This document shows positions 56,085 to 64,000 of a DNA stretch of 64,000 bases, piece by piece. Positions within the stretch are counted from its first letter, which is position 1; each line of letters opens with the position of its first letter. Below the pieces are notes generated by a model. The model did not search any database and was not told where the DNA came from. It saw nothing but the letters and a program-made list of their open reading frames with translations. Location of the stretch: positions 16,962 to 80,961 of the forward strand of contig JANQJF010000011.1 of the NCBI GenBank assembly GCA_028281765.1, in the 5' to 3' direction. Both the position numbers and the translations under genes were made by a program. The DNA comes from Planctomycetota bacterium (GTDB lineage: Bacteria; Planctomycetota; UBA1135; UBA2386).

Positions 56085-57242
56085 TCACACCGCTCGGAAG
56101 CACGTGGCGATCTCGCGCCGTGAAGCCTGCCAGGCCGGAACCGCGCCGGCGACGGCGCCGAGCGCCGCGGACATCGCGAGCCCGGTTGCGATCGTCGTCG
56201 GGTCGGCGACCACTTCGACGTTGAGGCCTTCCGTCGCGAGGCTGAACTGTCCTTGCGCGAGGAAGAGGTACCCGGCGATGGCTCCGACGCCACCGCCGCC
56301 GATGCCGAGAACCGCCCCCTCGAGGAGGATCAGCTTCGCGATCAGCGAGCCGCGGTAGCCGAGCGTCTGGAGCACGGCGTGATCGCGCACGCGTTCTTGC
56401 ACGGCGAGGATGATCGCGTTGCCGACGAGCGCGAGCACTGCGAACAGGGCGCCGTACCCGAGCCAGCCCGCGAAGTCGACGAGGTTGACGAGCTCTCGCG
56501 CCGCGCGCGCGACGAACGCCTTCTCCGGACTCGTCGACGTCGGCTCCTGGTCGGCGGCGAACTCTTCGTCGATCGCGATCGCGACCCGCTCGAGGTTCTG
56601 CGGGTCGTCGACGCTGACGTTGAACTGCGTGACGACGCCGCCGGTGCCGCCACGGTCGGACGCTTCCTGGATGAACGGAAGGTGCGTGTAGGCGACGTTG
56701 CGATGCTGGGGGTCGTCGGAGCGCAGCACGCCCGCGACGTAGACCGAGATCCCTGCTGCCGTGAAGCGATCTCCGACAGCGACGCCCCGGCGATTCGCGA
56801 GAGACTCGCCGAGCAGCGCGGCGTCGCCGCGACGTCGCCAGTCGTCGACCGAGCCCGCGACGATGTCGAAGCGCGGGACCCATTCGCGCACGAACATCTC
56901 CTCGGGAACGCCGCGGAACGTCACGACGTCGAGCGACGCGCGGCAGTTCGAGACGACGACGCGGACCGGCACGGCGTTCTCGACGTGGTCTATCGACTCG
57001 ATGCGGCGCTGGTAGGTCTGCGGCAGGCGGCTCGTGAACGGGCAGAACCGGTCCTCGCGGTAGACGACGAGCGTCGTGTCGTTCGCGGTGACTTCGGTCG
57101 CGTCGCGCACGCCGATCTGCATCGCTTCGACCGTGGTGAACAAGAACATCGCGACCGCGACGCTGCCGATCGTCAGCAGCGAGCGTGCCCGGTTGCGCGT
57201 GATGCCCTTGCGGACGAGCGGGAGGAAGCGGAGCAGCGTCAT
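56085..57242 (-). CDS. MacB-type ABC permease, first of two
   Basis: 385 residues. First helix near residue 25, a periplasmic domain of about 220 residues, then helices near 265, 315 and 355, with FtsX-type motif VQERVRDHAVLQTLGYRG. Its start overlaps the ATPase stop by 4 bp. The partner permease lies directly downstream. The periplasmic domains of the two differ, so they are not simple copies. Confidence 0.89.
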   Translation of the reverse strand: MTLLRFLPLVRKGITRNRARSLLTIGSVAVAMFLFTTVEAMQIGVRDATEVTANDTTLVVYREDRFCPFTSRLPQTYQRRIESIDHVENAVPVRVVVSNCRASLDVVTFRGVPEEMFVREWVPRFDIVAGSVDDWRRRGDAALLGESLANRRGVAVGDRFTAAGISVYVAGVLRSDDPQHRNVAYTHLPFIQEASDRGGTGGVVTQFNVSVDDPQNLERVAIAIDEEFAADQEPTSTSPEKAFVARAARELVNLVDFAGWLGYGALFAVLALVGNAIILAVQERVRDHAVLQTLGYRGSLIAKLILLEGAVLGIGGGGVGAIAGYLFLAQGQFSLATEGLNVEVVADPTTIATGLAMSAALGAVAGAVPAWQASRREIATCFRAV

Positions 57243-57934
57243 TCGTGCGCCTCCTTGGCCGAGTCTGCCACGAGCTTGCCGCTCTCGAGGTGGAGGGTCC
57301 GCGATGCGATGCGGGTCGCGCTGGGATCGTGCGTGACCATGACGAACGTCTTGCCGAGCTCCTGATTGAGTTTGGCCAACAGATCGAGGATCGCCTCGCC
57401 CGATGCCCCGTCGAGATCACCCGTCGGCTCGTCCGCGAGGATCAGCGTAGGGTCGGTGACGATCGCGCGCGCGATCGAGACCCGCTGCTCTTGTCCTCCG
57501 CTGAGCTGCCGGGGGAAGTGGTCGTGACGGTCCGCGAGGCCGACGAGATCGAGCGCGAGGCACACTTTCTCGTGGCGCTCGCGGCGGTCCAAGTCGTGCA
57601 GGAGGAGCGGCAGCTCGACGTTCTCGTACGCCGTGAGCACCGGCACGAGGTTGTAGAGCTGGAAGACGTAGCCGATCGTCGCGGCGCGCCAGTCCGCGAG
57701 CTGGGCTCGAGACAGGTTCGCGATGTCGCGGCCGTCGATGACGAGCTCGCCCGTCGTCGGGCGGTCGATGCCGGCCATGAGGTTGAGCAGCGTGGTCTTG
57801 CCCGAGCCGGACGGGCCCATAAGGGCGAGGAACGACCCGGCTTCGCACGAGAGATCGAGGTCCGACAGCGGAGTGATCTCCTGGTCGCCCTTCGTGTAGG
57901 TCTTGGTCAGTCCACGGCATTCGATGAGAGCCAT
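57239..57934 (-). CDS. LolD/MacB-type ABC ATPase
   Basis: 231 residues. Walker [17 protein letters not shown], signature [15 protein letters not shown], Walker [16 protein letters not shown], and switch His in MVTHD. These are the MacB/LolD-type residues. It shares a base with the HlyD-type gene stop upstream and overlaps the first permease downstream. Together these genes make a tripartite exporter with the TolC-like protein. Confidence 0.94.
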   Translation of the reverse strand: MALIECRGLTKTYTKGDQEITPLSDLDLSCEAGSFLALMGPSGSGKTTLLNLMAGIDRPTTGELVIDGRDIANLSRAQLADWRAATIGYVFQLYNLVPVLTAYENVELPLLLHDLDRRERHEKVCLALDLVGLADRHDHFPRQLSGGQEQRVSIARAIVTDPTLILADEPTGDLDGASGEAILDLLAKLNQELGKTFVMVTHDPSATRIASRTLHLESGKLVADSAKEAHE

Positions 57935-59481
57935 CAGTGCGTGCCTCCTTGCACGACGATGCGGGCCCCGGGTTCGAGCCCCGGTGGGGCGTTCACGACG
58001 ACTCGGTCGCCGGGGCGCAGGCCCGACGTGACCTCGACGTGGTCTTCGACCACGGTCGTTCCGACAGTGACGTTGCGCACCTCGGCTCGTCCGCGTGAAC
58101 CCTTGCGGTCGGCGACGACGAACACCGTCGACGAATCGCCACCGGACGAGCGGAGCGCATCGCGCGGTGCGAAGATCCGCTGCCGTACGTTTTCTCTGCT
58201 GCCGTCCTCTGGCTCTGCCGAGAGGAACCGCACGCGCGCGAGCATCTGCGGCTTGAGCACCGGTAGCGGGTCGCGGACGGTGACCTTGACCTCGACGGTA
58301 TTCTTCGCGATGTCGGCGACGTGCACGAGTCGCGCGACGACACCTTCGAACACTCGGTCCGGCAGGGCGTCGACGACGATCTCAGCGCGCTGCGCCAGGC
58401 CGACCTGCGCGGCGTCGGCGAGTGGTACGTCGACGCGGACCTGCAGCTTCTCAGGGTCGTAGAGTTCGAGCACCACGGAATTGGCGACGGGGCCGGACGT
58501 GCGAACCGACGCGCCCGGCGAGACTACGCGTTGCATCACGATGCCGGCGCTGGGTGCGCGAACCTCGGTTCGCTCCAGCGCGAGCTCGGCCTCCGCGAGT
58601 GCTGCGGCCGCGGTGCGTTCGCCAGACTTCGCGGCTTCGAGCTTGGCCTCTGCGAGTGCGACCGCGCGTTTCTCTTGGATCAACAATTCGAGAGCGCGCT
58701 CCTTGGCTACGGAATGCGCGGTTGCGGACTCCATCTTCGCGTCGAGCACCGGCGTCTCGGCGCGCGTGGCCTCGAGCTGAGCACGCTCAGCCCCGAGGCG
58801 AAGTTCGAGCCGTTCGACCTCGCCGCGCGAGACGACTTCGGACTCGACGAGGCGCGACTTGCGGTCGAACTCGTCCTTGGTCGCGAGCATCTTGGATTCT
58901 GCGGCGCGGATCCGCGCGTCGAGGCGCGCGCGTTCCGCGACGGCCGCCGCGAGGTCGGCGCGCGCGCGCGCGACGTTCTCGGTGGGGGCGACGAGGGTAT
59001 CGAGTTCGCGTTTGGCTGCCGTGAGTTCCGCGTCCGCCGCCGCGGTAGCGGCGCGCCGCTCGTCGAGCATGGCGCGAGCGCGGTCGCGTGCGAGCTTCGC
59101 GTCCTCGTCGATCAAGCGGGCGACGACCTGGTCCGCCTCGACCGCGTCGCCTTCGAGAACGAGTAGTTCGCGGACGACGCCGCCGGTCAACGCCGGCACT
59201 ACCTGCGGGTGGGGATCCGGCTCGAGCCAGCCTGGGGCCTGGACCGTGACCGAGCCGGGCGCGTCCCCCGCGATCGCCTTCACGATGACGGGTTCGACGC
59301 GCACCGTGGTCGCGGGCATCAGCAGGTCCCAGGTGCTGAAGAGGAACAGACCGACCAGGATCGCGAGGATCATGACGGGGAGGAGCAGCCGGGTCTTCCA
59401 GCGCCGCGGCGGGAGCGGGATTGCGGATCCGCGCGCCTCGCTCGCGCGAGTGAGCCCGTGGACGTCCGGCGTCTCGGCCAT
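57934..59481 (-). CDS. HlyD/MacA-type periplasmic adaptor
   Basis: 515 residues from ATG 59481, in a TGATG overlap with the TolC-like gene. One anchor helix (LLLPVMILAILVGLFLF) near residue 35. A lipoyl-type half domain follows (GSVTVQAPGWLEPDPHPQVV), a long coiled-coil hairpin at about 130-310 rich in Ala/Glu/Arg, and the beta-barrel and membrane-proximal domains (RAPSAGIVMQRVVSPGASV). It links the inner-membrane ABC parts to the outer-membrane factor. The longer open frame upstream runs inside the TolC gene and is rejected. Confidence 0.9.
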   Translation of the reverse strand: MAETPDVHGLTRASEARGSAIPLPPRRWKTRLLLPVMILAILVGLFLFSTWDLLMPATTVRVEPVIVKAIAGDAPGSVTVQAPGWLEPDPHPQVVPALTGGVVRELLVLEGDAVEADQVVARLIDEDAKLARDRARAMLDERRAATAAADAELTAAKRELDTLVAPTENVARARADLAAAVAERARLDARIRAAESKMLATKDEFDRKSRLVESEVVSRGEVERLELRLGAERAQLEATRAETPVLDAKMESATAHSVAKERALELLIQEKRAVALAEAKLEAAKSGERTAAAALAEAELALERTEVRAPSAGIVMQRVVSPGASVRTSGPVANSVVLELYDPEKLQVRVDVPLADAAQVGLAQRAEIVVDALPDRVFEGVVARLVHVADIAKNTVEVKVTVRDPLPVLKPQMLARVRFLSAEPEDGSRENVRQRIFAPRDALRSSGGDSSTVFVVADRKGSRGRAEVRNVTVGTTVVEDHVEVTSGLRPGDRVVVNAPPGLEPGARIVVQGGTH

Positions 59482-60860
59482 CACTCGGCCTCCTCGGAGA
59501 GGATCGTCAGGCGACCACCCGCAGCGCGTTCGAGTTCGAAGAACGAGCGCACGAACGTGAGTTCGACGCGATTCTGTTCGAGCTGAGCGTGGATCTCGCG
59601 TTGGCGAGCGTCGAGCAGGTCGACGCGGGATCCGACGCCTTCGTCGAGGGCTCGTTGTGCGAGCTCGCGGTTGTGGATCGCGAGCGGCTTCAGGGTCATC
59701 CGCGTGTGTTCGAGATGCGCCAGGTCTCCGCGGAGCTGCACCCAGGCGGAGCGCACCTCGGTCCACGCGTTCTGTCGAATCCCCTCGAGCTCTGCCGCGG
59801 CGGCGCGCGCCATGGCCTCGGCGCTCGCGATGCGGGCACGGCCATCGTCGAGCAGTGGCAGCTCCAGCATGATGGTCGGGCCGAGAGCTTCGTTGCCCGC
59901 GAAGTTGCGTTGCAGTCCGAGTCCCAGGGATACGGACCGGATGCGCTGCAGCTCCGCGAGTCGCACGCTGTCAATGGCTCCGGAGGCGAGTGCGTGCGCC
60001 GCCGCGAGGTCGAGGCGCTGCCGTTCGGCGAGCGCGATGGCGCCTCTTTCGTCCAGCTGTGCCAGCCATTCTGGAGGTTTCGTGGCCGTGGGGGACACGC
60101 TCGGCGTCTCGAGCCGGTCTGCGACCCCACACCTCTCGAGAAGCGTCCGCACCGCGCGGTCACGACGGACCGTCGCCATCGTGAGGTGCATTTCGGCTTC
60201 GAATACGTCGAGCTCTGCGCGGTTGCGGAGCAGCGCGGTGGCCTCGCCTTCGTCGAATTGGCGCTCGATCAGTGCGAATGCGGAGTTCGCGACCTCGAGC
60301 GCCACGCGTTCGAGGTCGAGGTCGCGTTCGGCGAACACGAGTTCCGCGTGGGCGATCTTGGCGCTCGTGACCAGCATGAGCGCGGCGTCGCTGACGGACA
60401 AGATCGCCGCGCGCAGACGGGAGTCGGCGGCGCCGATTGCTGCCGGTCGCTGCCAGAGGGATGCGATCGGTTGCAGGAGCGAACCCATTGCCGGCTGGCT
60501 CAGCCCGTTCTCCAGCGGGATCCCGAGCGTGAAGTTGAGCACCGGGTTCGGCAGCAGGTGCGCCTGGGCCCAGTCCGCCCGGGCGCTGGCGATGGATTCG
60601 ATTGCGGCGCGCATCCCCGCGTGGTTCTGCAACGCGAGACGCGCGACGTCGTCGGCGGACAGCGGATGCCGTGGCCATGCAATGGAGCGTGGCTCCCACG
60701 GATCACTCCAGCCGAACTCGATCCGCGTGCGGTCGGTGACGAGCCCGCGCGCTTCGTCCAAGTCCGGAGAGTAGTCGAGAGACGCGCACGCACCGAGCAG
60801 GACGGCGCCGGTGATGGCGACCGTTCGTGCGAAGCGCGTTCGCGAAGTCGAAGAGTTCAT
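59481..60860 (-). CDS. TolC-like outer-membrane efflux lipoprotein
   Basis: 459 residues. Lipobox VLLGACAS at about residues 20-27. The body has the long helices and Asn/Pro turns of OEP proteins: LALQNHAGMRAAIESI, LLPNPVLNFTLGIPLENG, and AMARAAAAELEGIRQNAWTEV. Acts as the outer-membrane channel for the HlyD-ABC exporter that follows. Confidence 0.9.
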   Translation of the reverse strand: MNSSTSRTRFARTVAITGAVLLGACASLDYSPDLDEARGLVTDRTRIEFGWSDPWEPRSIAWPRHPLSADDVARLALQNHAGMRAAIESIASARADWAQAHLLPNPVLNFTLGIPLENGLSQPAMGSLLQPIASLWQRPAAIGAADSRLRAAILSVSDAALMLVTSAKIAHAELVFAERDLDLERVALEVANSAFALIERQFDEGEATALLRNRAELDVFEAEMHLTMATVRRDRAVRTLLERCGVADRLETPSVSPTATKPPEWLAQLDERGAIALAERQRLDLAAAHALASGAIDSVRLAELQRIRSVSLGLGLQRNFAGNEALGPTIMLELPLLDDGRARIASAEAMARAAAAELEGIRQNAWTEVRSAWVQLRGDLAHLEHTRMTLKPLAIHNRELAQRALDEGVGSRVDLLDARQREIHAQLEQNRVELTFVRSFFELERAAGGRLTILSEEAE

Positions 60861-60937
60861 GTGTCAGGATCCGAGTCGTTCCGATGGAGGCAGGTCGCCT
60901 CCGGCCCGATCAGGCCGGAGGCCCGACGGGAACGAAC

Positions 60938-61399
60938 TCAGATCAACAACACGGTCGCCGCGCGCTCGCCGAGGGCGCGGCGCAGCCTGTGCCCGAGCGG
61001 TGGTCCGGTTGCTCGGGCGAGGCTCGGTCCGTTGGCCCGCGCCAGCTCGATGCGGGGCGGCATCTCGACGAACGGATACTCGACGCCGACGTCGTCGATG
61101 CCGAGGTCCGGGCGCGCGAGCACCGGTAGCGACACGTCCTCGACCCCGAACGCGTGGCAGCAGCCATCGCCGCAGCCGTCGGCGTCCGAGTCGGTTGGAT
61201 CGCAGCAGGGCGCCGGCGCGTCCGACGCCGAGCAACAGGTCTCCCGCGGCGAGTCTTCGCACGGGCAGGTGTCTCCGGTGACGATGCCGTTGCATGCGCA
61301 GAGGCTCAGGTGCAGCGTGTGCCCGGGAAGGGTCGCCGTCAGCAGGCAGAGGATCAGCACGAAGCCGGTCTTCACGAGCTGTCCTGTTCGCGTCGTCAT
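60938..61399 (-). CDS. Cys-rich secreted or anchored protein, probable metal binder
   Basis: About 153 residues from ATG 61399 (an ATG at 61459 is possible). A hydrophobic N-terminus (FVLILCLLTATLPGHTLHLS) is followed by about 60 residues with thirteen or more Cys: LCACNGIV, CPCEDS, CCSASDAPAPCC, CGDGCCHAF. The rest is plain. The Cys spacing suggests metal or disulfide clusters. It is the gene immediately before the TolC-HlyD-ABC genes, on the same strand with 77 bp between them. Family not recognised. Confidence 0.72.
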   Translation of the reverse strand: MTTRTGQLVKTGFVLILCLLTATLPGHTLHLSLCACNGIVTGDTCPCEDSPRETCCSASDAPAPCCDPTDSDADGCGDGCCHAFGVEDVSLPVLARPDLGIDDVGVEYPFVEMPPRIELARANGPSLARATGPPLGHRLRRALGERAATVLLI

Positions 61400-61496
61400 C
61401 GGGTCGAGGATTTCCTCGGTGATCCCGGGAGGCTTACTTGATCCGATCGTGCGGCGCAAGTCGCGCGGGCCTGCAGGGTTGCAGGGTTTGCCCCAG

Positions 61497-61934
61497 TCAG
61501 CGTCCGCCGAGGATCCAGTTCACCGTGGAGCGCTGTCCGGAGCTCGTCGTGTGGGCGGGTGGGTTTTCGCGGGCAGCGAAGGCGCCCGGCACTCGATCGT
61601 TCGAGGTCTCCGCGCCGCTCGGGGCCCGGAGCAGCGCCATCACGAGCAGGCCCGCAGCGAGTCCAGCGGCGAACACGGTCAGCGTGCGGAGTGCCGATGG
61701 GCGCGTCGCGCGGATCGCGTCGCGCAGATCGCGATCCCAGGAGTCCGGCAGCACGACGTCGGCGTCGCCTCCTCCGCGCGGCACGGCGCCGAGGCCTGTG
61801 GCCAGCTCCTCGCCGAAGCGCTGACACGAGGCGCAGGATTCGAGGTGGGACGCGAGCTCGTGCTGCTCGACTTCTTCGAGTTCGTCGTAGAGCCGGAGCG
61901 CGAGCAGCTCGCGGAATCGTTCGTGGTCGGTCAT
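61497..61934 (-). CDS. Anti-sigma factor with ZAS zinc-finger
   Basis: 145 residues from ATG 61934. The zinc-binding anti-sigma motif is HELASHLESCASCQRFGEEL (HxxxCxxC). One membrane helix near residue 105 (LTVFAAGLAAGLLVMALL) and a short outside tail. Start overlaps the sigma gene stop by 4 bp. It should hold the ECF sigma factor at the membrane until a signal, perhaps metal or thiol stress, arrives. The signal is inferred from downstream genes. Confidence 0.9.
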   Translation of the reverse strand: MTDHERFRELLALRLYDELEEVEQHELASHLESCASCQRFGEELATGLGAVPRGGGDADVVLPDSWDRDLRDAIRATRPSALRTLTVFAAGLAAGLLVMALLRAPSGAETSNDRVPGAFAARENPPAHTTSSGQRSTVNWILGGR

Positions 61935-62443
61935 GAGTCGGATTCGGGACGAAAAGCGCGTAGGGAACTCTGGAGGCGGAGGCACGCACGGGCGAAGTGC
62001 GTCTTGGCAGTCGGCAGGCCGACGTCGAGTGCGTCCGCGACTTCGCGGAGAGACAGGCCGCCGAAGTGGCGCAGGCAGAACACGGTGCGCTGCGCTTCGG
62101 GGAGTCGAGCAAGCTCTTGCTCGAGTCTATCTTGGAGCTCCCGACCGGATGACAGTCTGTCTGGCGCATCGGCGCTCGATTGCGGCTCGTGGTCGAGGGC
62201 CTCGACGGAGTCGGCGCGATGGCGGCGCGCGACGTCGATCGCGGTGGTGACGGCGACGCGGCGTAGCCACGCACCGAAGCGTTCGGGGCGCACGCCTCGC
62301 TGCAGCTGTCGCCACAGGCGAACGAACGTGTCCTGCGCGGCGTCCGCGCCGAGGTGGTCGTCGCGCAGGATCGAGCAGCACACGTGCAGCACTGCGCTGC
62401 GGTGGTCGAGAACGATCCGGTCGAATGGCACCTCGGCGGTCAT
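61931..62443 (-). CDS. ECF-type RNA polymerase sigma factor
   Basis: 170 residues. Region 2: LGADAAQDTFVRLWRQLQRG, and WLRRVAVTTAIDVARRHR. Region 4: LPEAQRTVFCLRHFGGLSLR with the helix-turn-helix LDVGLPTAKTHFARACLRLQ. Coupled to the anti-sigma gene. Probably controls the Cys-rich/efflux genes just downstream, which is inference. Confidence 0.93.
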   Translation of the reverse strand: MTAEVPFDRIVLDHRSAVLHVCCSILRDDHLGADAAQDTFVRLWRQLQRGVRPERFGAWLRRVAVTTAIDVARRHRADSVEALDHEPQSSADAPDRLSSGRELQDRLEQELARLPEAQRTVFCLRHFGGLSLREVADALDVGLPTAKTHFARACLRLQSSLRAFRPESDS

Positions 62444-62445
62444 CG

Positions 62446-63576
62446 TCAGCCGTCCACGGATACCGCGCGGAGCACGCGGTCACGGTCGTTCAGGTTTCTG
62501 CCTTCGAACGTCCAGACCGCACGGTCCTCTTCGATTCGGTCGTAGTTGCCGCCGACGATGCGGCCCGGCATGCGAAGCTTCACGTGGAACTTCTCGTCCG
62601 TGAGGTCCGTCGCGTGATCGAACGCGGTGAACCCGGACTCGAGCGCGAAGCGGATGCCGTTGCGCGACTCGGGATCGAGGTCGGTCGCCGCGAGAGCCGT
62701 GGCGAATGCGTCACGCGTGGCCGTGCGCGCGCGCTCGTCGAGAGTCTCGATCGGGTCCGGTGCGTCGATCGCGTCGATCTGCTCCTCCGTCGCGTCGATC
62801 GCGAAGTTCCAAAATTCGATGAACTCACGGAGGTCGATCGTGCGGGAGACCGCGTCCCGCACCTGTTGGCAAATCGCGTCGAGGTCGTCCGGGGCGAGCG
62901 TGGCGTCGCCGTCGGTGTAGAGGCCGAGGCAGGCCGCGCGCACGAATCGAGTCGCGGCACCCGCGTACTCCTCGCGCGCGATGGCTTGGACCAGCTCCCA
63001 CTCCGGTGCGGTGAGTCGAGTCTTGGAGTCCAGCTTCTCGAGGAGCTCGTTGGGAATGCGCGCCTGCGCGCGGGCGTGCACGTCTTGTCGCGCGTGCTCG
63101 GCGCCGTGATAGGTGCGGGTGAACTCGTAGACGTTGCGCTGTCCGCGGCGCGTGATCTGGAGATGAGCGCTGCGGCGGAGGTACGCGTCTCGATAAGTCT
63201 CATCCGCCGGCGCCAGAGTCTGCGGCCAATCCTCGACCGACGCGAACGTCGCCGCGGACGACAGGCGGATCCGCGCCTGCCGTTCGTCGGGCCGCTTCGG
63301 CCAGTCGACGCGACGGACCCGGTCGCGGGTTCCGGCCCGTCCGGTGTCGTCGCCGACTTCACGAAGCCACTTCTGCGTGGTCGCGTCAAGCGACGGGATC
63401 CAAGGTCCGTGCAGGGGCACGGCGTATCCGCCCGCGAGATCGTGGACGTGGCCCTCCACGGAGAGCTCGACGCGGACGGAACCATCGGCGTAGATCTCGA
63501 TCTCTTCCTCGTTCTCGAGGCAGGAGGGGAGGAGGAGAGTGGCGGCGAAGAAGGCGGTCGGCAGCGCGGGCTTCAT
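62446..63576 (-). CDS. Lipoprotein, unknown
   Basis: 376 residues from ATG 63576. Lipobox AATLLLPSC at about residues 11-19. The mature part begins ENEEEIEIYADGSVRVEL, a strand pair, followed by a helical domain (TPDEWELVQAIAREE-like region, DLDAICQQVRDAVSRTIDLR). It ends in a strand-rich part (HVKLRMPGRIVGGNYDRIEE). Similar proteins often follow planctomycete signal genes but I cannot name the family. It lies 2 bp before the sigma factor start and may be its first-gene partner. Confidence 0.73.
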   Translation of the reverse strand: MKPALPTAFFAATLLLPSCLENEEEIEIYADGSVRVELSVEGHVHDLAGGYAVPLHGPWIPSLDATTQKWLREVGDDTGRAGTRDRVRRVDWPKRPDERQARIRLSSAATFASVEDWPQTLAPADETYRDAYLRRSAHLQITRRGQRNVYEFTRTYHGAEHARQDVHARAQARIPNELLEKLDSKTRLTAPEWELVQAIAREEYAGAATRFVRAACLGLYTDGDATLAPDDLDAICQQVRDAVSRTIDLREFIEFWNFAIDATEEQIDAIDAPDPIETLDERARTATRDAFATALAATDLDPESRNGIRFALESGFTAFDHATDLTDEKFHVKLRMPGRIVGGNYDRIEEDRAVWTFEGRNLNDRDRVLRAVSVDG

Positions 63577-63626
63577 GACAGCAAGACGCGGGAGCGGGCG
63601 CGAGAGATGACAGGAATCTCGCCCGC

Positions 63627-64000
63627 TCAGTTCGCGAATCGCAGATTCGTGCTCACGCGGAAGCGATGCCCGTCCGGGTGGTGGAGCGTGAATTCGCGTA
63701 CGCCCCACGGCTCGTCGAGCGGCGGCCCCGAGGTCTCGCAGCCGAGCTCCTGCGCTTTCGCGTAGGCCGCGTCGACTTCCGCCCGTTCGCACAGCCACCA
63801 GCTCATCCAGACGCCGTGCTCGCCGCGGCCTCCCTGACCGTCTTGGCAGAGGTACATCTCGACGTCGCTCGCGCAGGCTCCCGCGAAGTTGGCTGGGCCG
63901 CCGTCGTTCTCGTCGGCGGCGCCTTCGATGATGCCGGCGTCGTTCCAGGTGAACGTGCGCCGCCAGCCGAACTCCTGGAGCCAGCGCAGACTCGCGGGCA
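63627..64000 (-). CDS. VOC (glyoxalase/bleomycin-resistance) family protein, 5' end outside window
   Basis: The visible 123 residues run from a frame open at the window edge (ASLRWLQEFGWRRTFTWNDA) to the stop at 63627. They show the second half of a VOC fold: VWMSWWLCERAEVDAAYAKA, and FTLHHPDGHRFRVSTNL with the metal-site Glu replaced. This matches the glyoxalase/dioxygenase superfamily. The true start lies beyond 64000. Substrate unknown. Confidence 0.82.
   Translation of the reverse strand, partial: PASLRWLQEFGWRRTFTWNDAGIIEGAADENDGGPANFAGACASDVEMYLCQDGQGGRGEHGVWMSWWLCERAEVDAAYAKAQELGCETSGPPLDEPWGVREFTLHHPDGHRFRVSTNLRFAN

Noticed and set aside
59589..62603. Open frame of about 1000 codons on the plus strand
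   Set aside because: It runs opposite to five well-supported genes (TolC, Cys-rich protein, anti-sigma, sigma, lipoprotein); composition is Arg/Ala/Gly-rich without any domain, typical of antisense frames in GC-rich DNA.
1..64000. CRISPR arrays, tRNA, rRNA, tandem repeats, complete insertion sequences
   Set aside because: No regularly spaced repeats, no cloverleaf or rRNA-like stretch, and no transposase gene were found by eye on either strand.

Overview
The window is GC-rich and almost fully coding, with no rRNA, tRNA or CRISPR array seen. The gene families point to a high-GC member of the Planctomycetota. These include a MoxR/DUF58/VWA cluster with an ABC exporter, FG-GAP repeat secreted proteins, secreted proteins of about 300-650 residues with no known domain, an NPCBM-domain protein, a thioredoxin-PDZ protein, fused membrane/spermidine-synthase proteins, and paired ECF sigma/anti-sigma genes. 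This assignment is inferred from gene content; no marker gene is present.

Layout. 1-11.7 kb: one leftward operon of eight genes, many with overlapping stop/start codons: coiled-coil membrane protein, MoxR ATPase, secreted membrane-anchored protein, ABC ATPase, ABC permease, DUF58 protein, BatA-like VWA protein and a second VWA/amidotransferase-like membrane protein that runs off the window. 11.7-16.6 kb: SGNH hydrolase, small proteins, a GT39-like glycosyltransferase, and a strip of decayed paralogue fragments. 16.8-21.4 kb: a 1529-residue CheB-CheR-PAS-GGDEF-EAL fusion. 21.7-26.3 kb: AhpC/TSA-like membrane protein, metallophosphoesterase and FG-GAP protein.

26.4-32.3 kb: a probable metal or thiol-handling neighbourhood. 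It holds a MerP/HMA-like lipoprotein whose first metal-site cysteine codon is TGA followed by a SECIS-like hairpin (a candidate selenoprotein), an ABC-2 transporter, SlyD, a MerC-like membrane protein, a Flp-type pilin and a COG0523/CobW GTPase. 32.6-44.9 kb: secreted proteins, a membrane/spermidine-synthase fusion, an ABC permease with no ATPase beside it, an NPCBM protein and an ECF sigma factor. 44.9-48.3 kb: thioredoxin-heme-PDZ protein, ADP-ribosylglycohydrolase-PKD lipoprotein and HXXEE protein.

48.3-54.4 kb: an accessory-looking stretch with a wrecked papain-like peptidase, an ArsR-SRPBCC pair, and a 1049-residue KAP P-loop NTPase. The KAP gene lies between an intact gene and a remnant of the same gene's 5' end. 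54.4-63.6 kb: a leftward ECF sigma/anti-sigma, Cys-rich protein, TolC-HlyD-MacB-like efflux operon, probably for a metal or other thiol-reactive compound. The right edge cuts a VOC-family gene.

Two 169-bp copies of a MITE-like element lie in opposite orientation at 16.6 and 38.4 kb. They differ at about 6 positions, have imperfect terminal inverted repeats of about 40 bp, and are bounded by CTAG. The strongest leads are the selenoprotein candidate, the MITE, and the KAP island.
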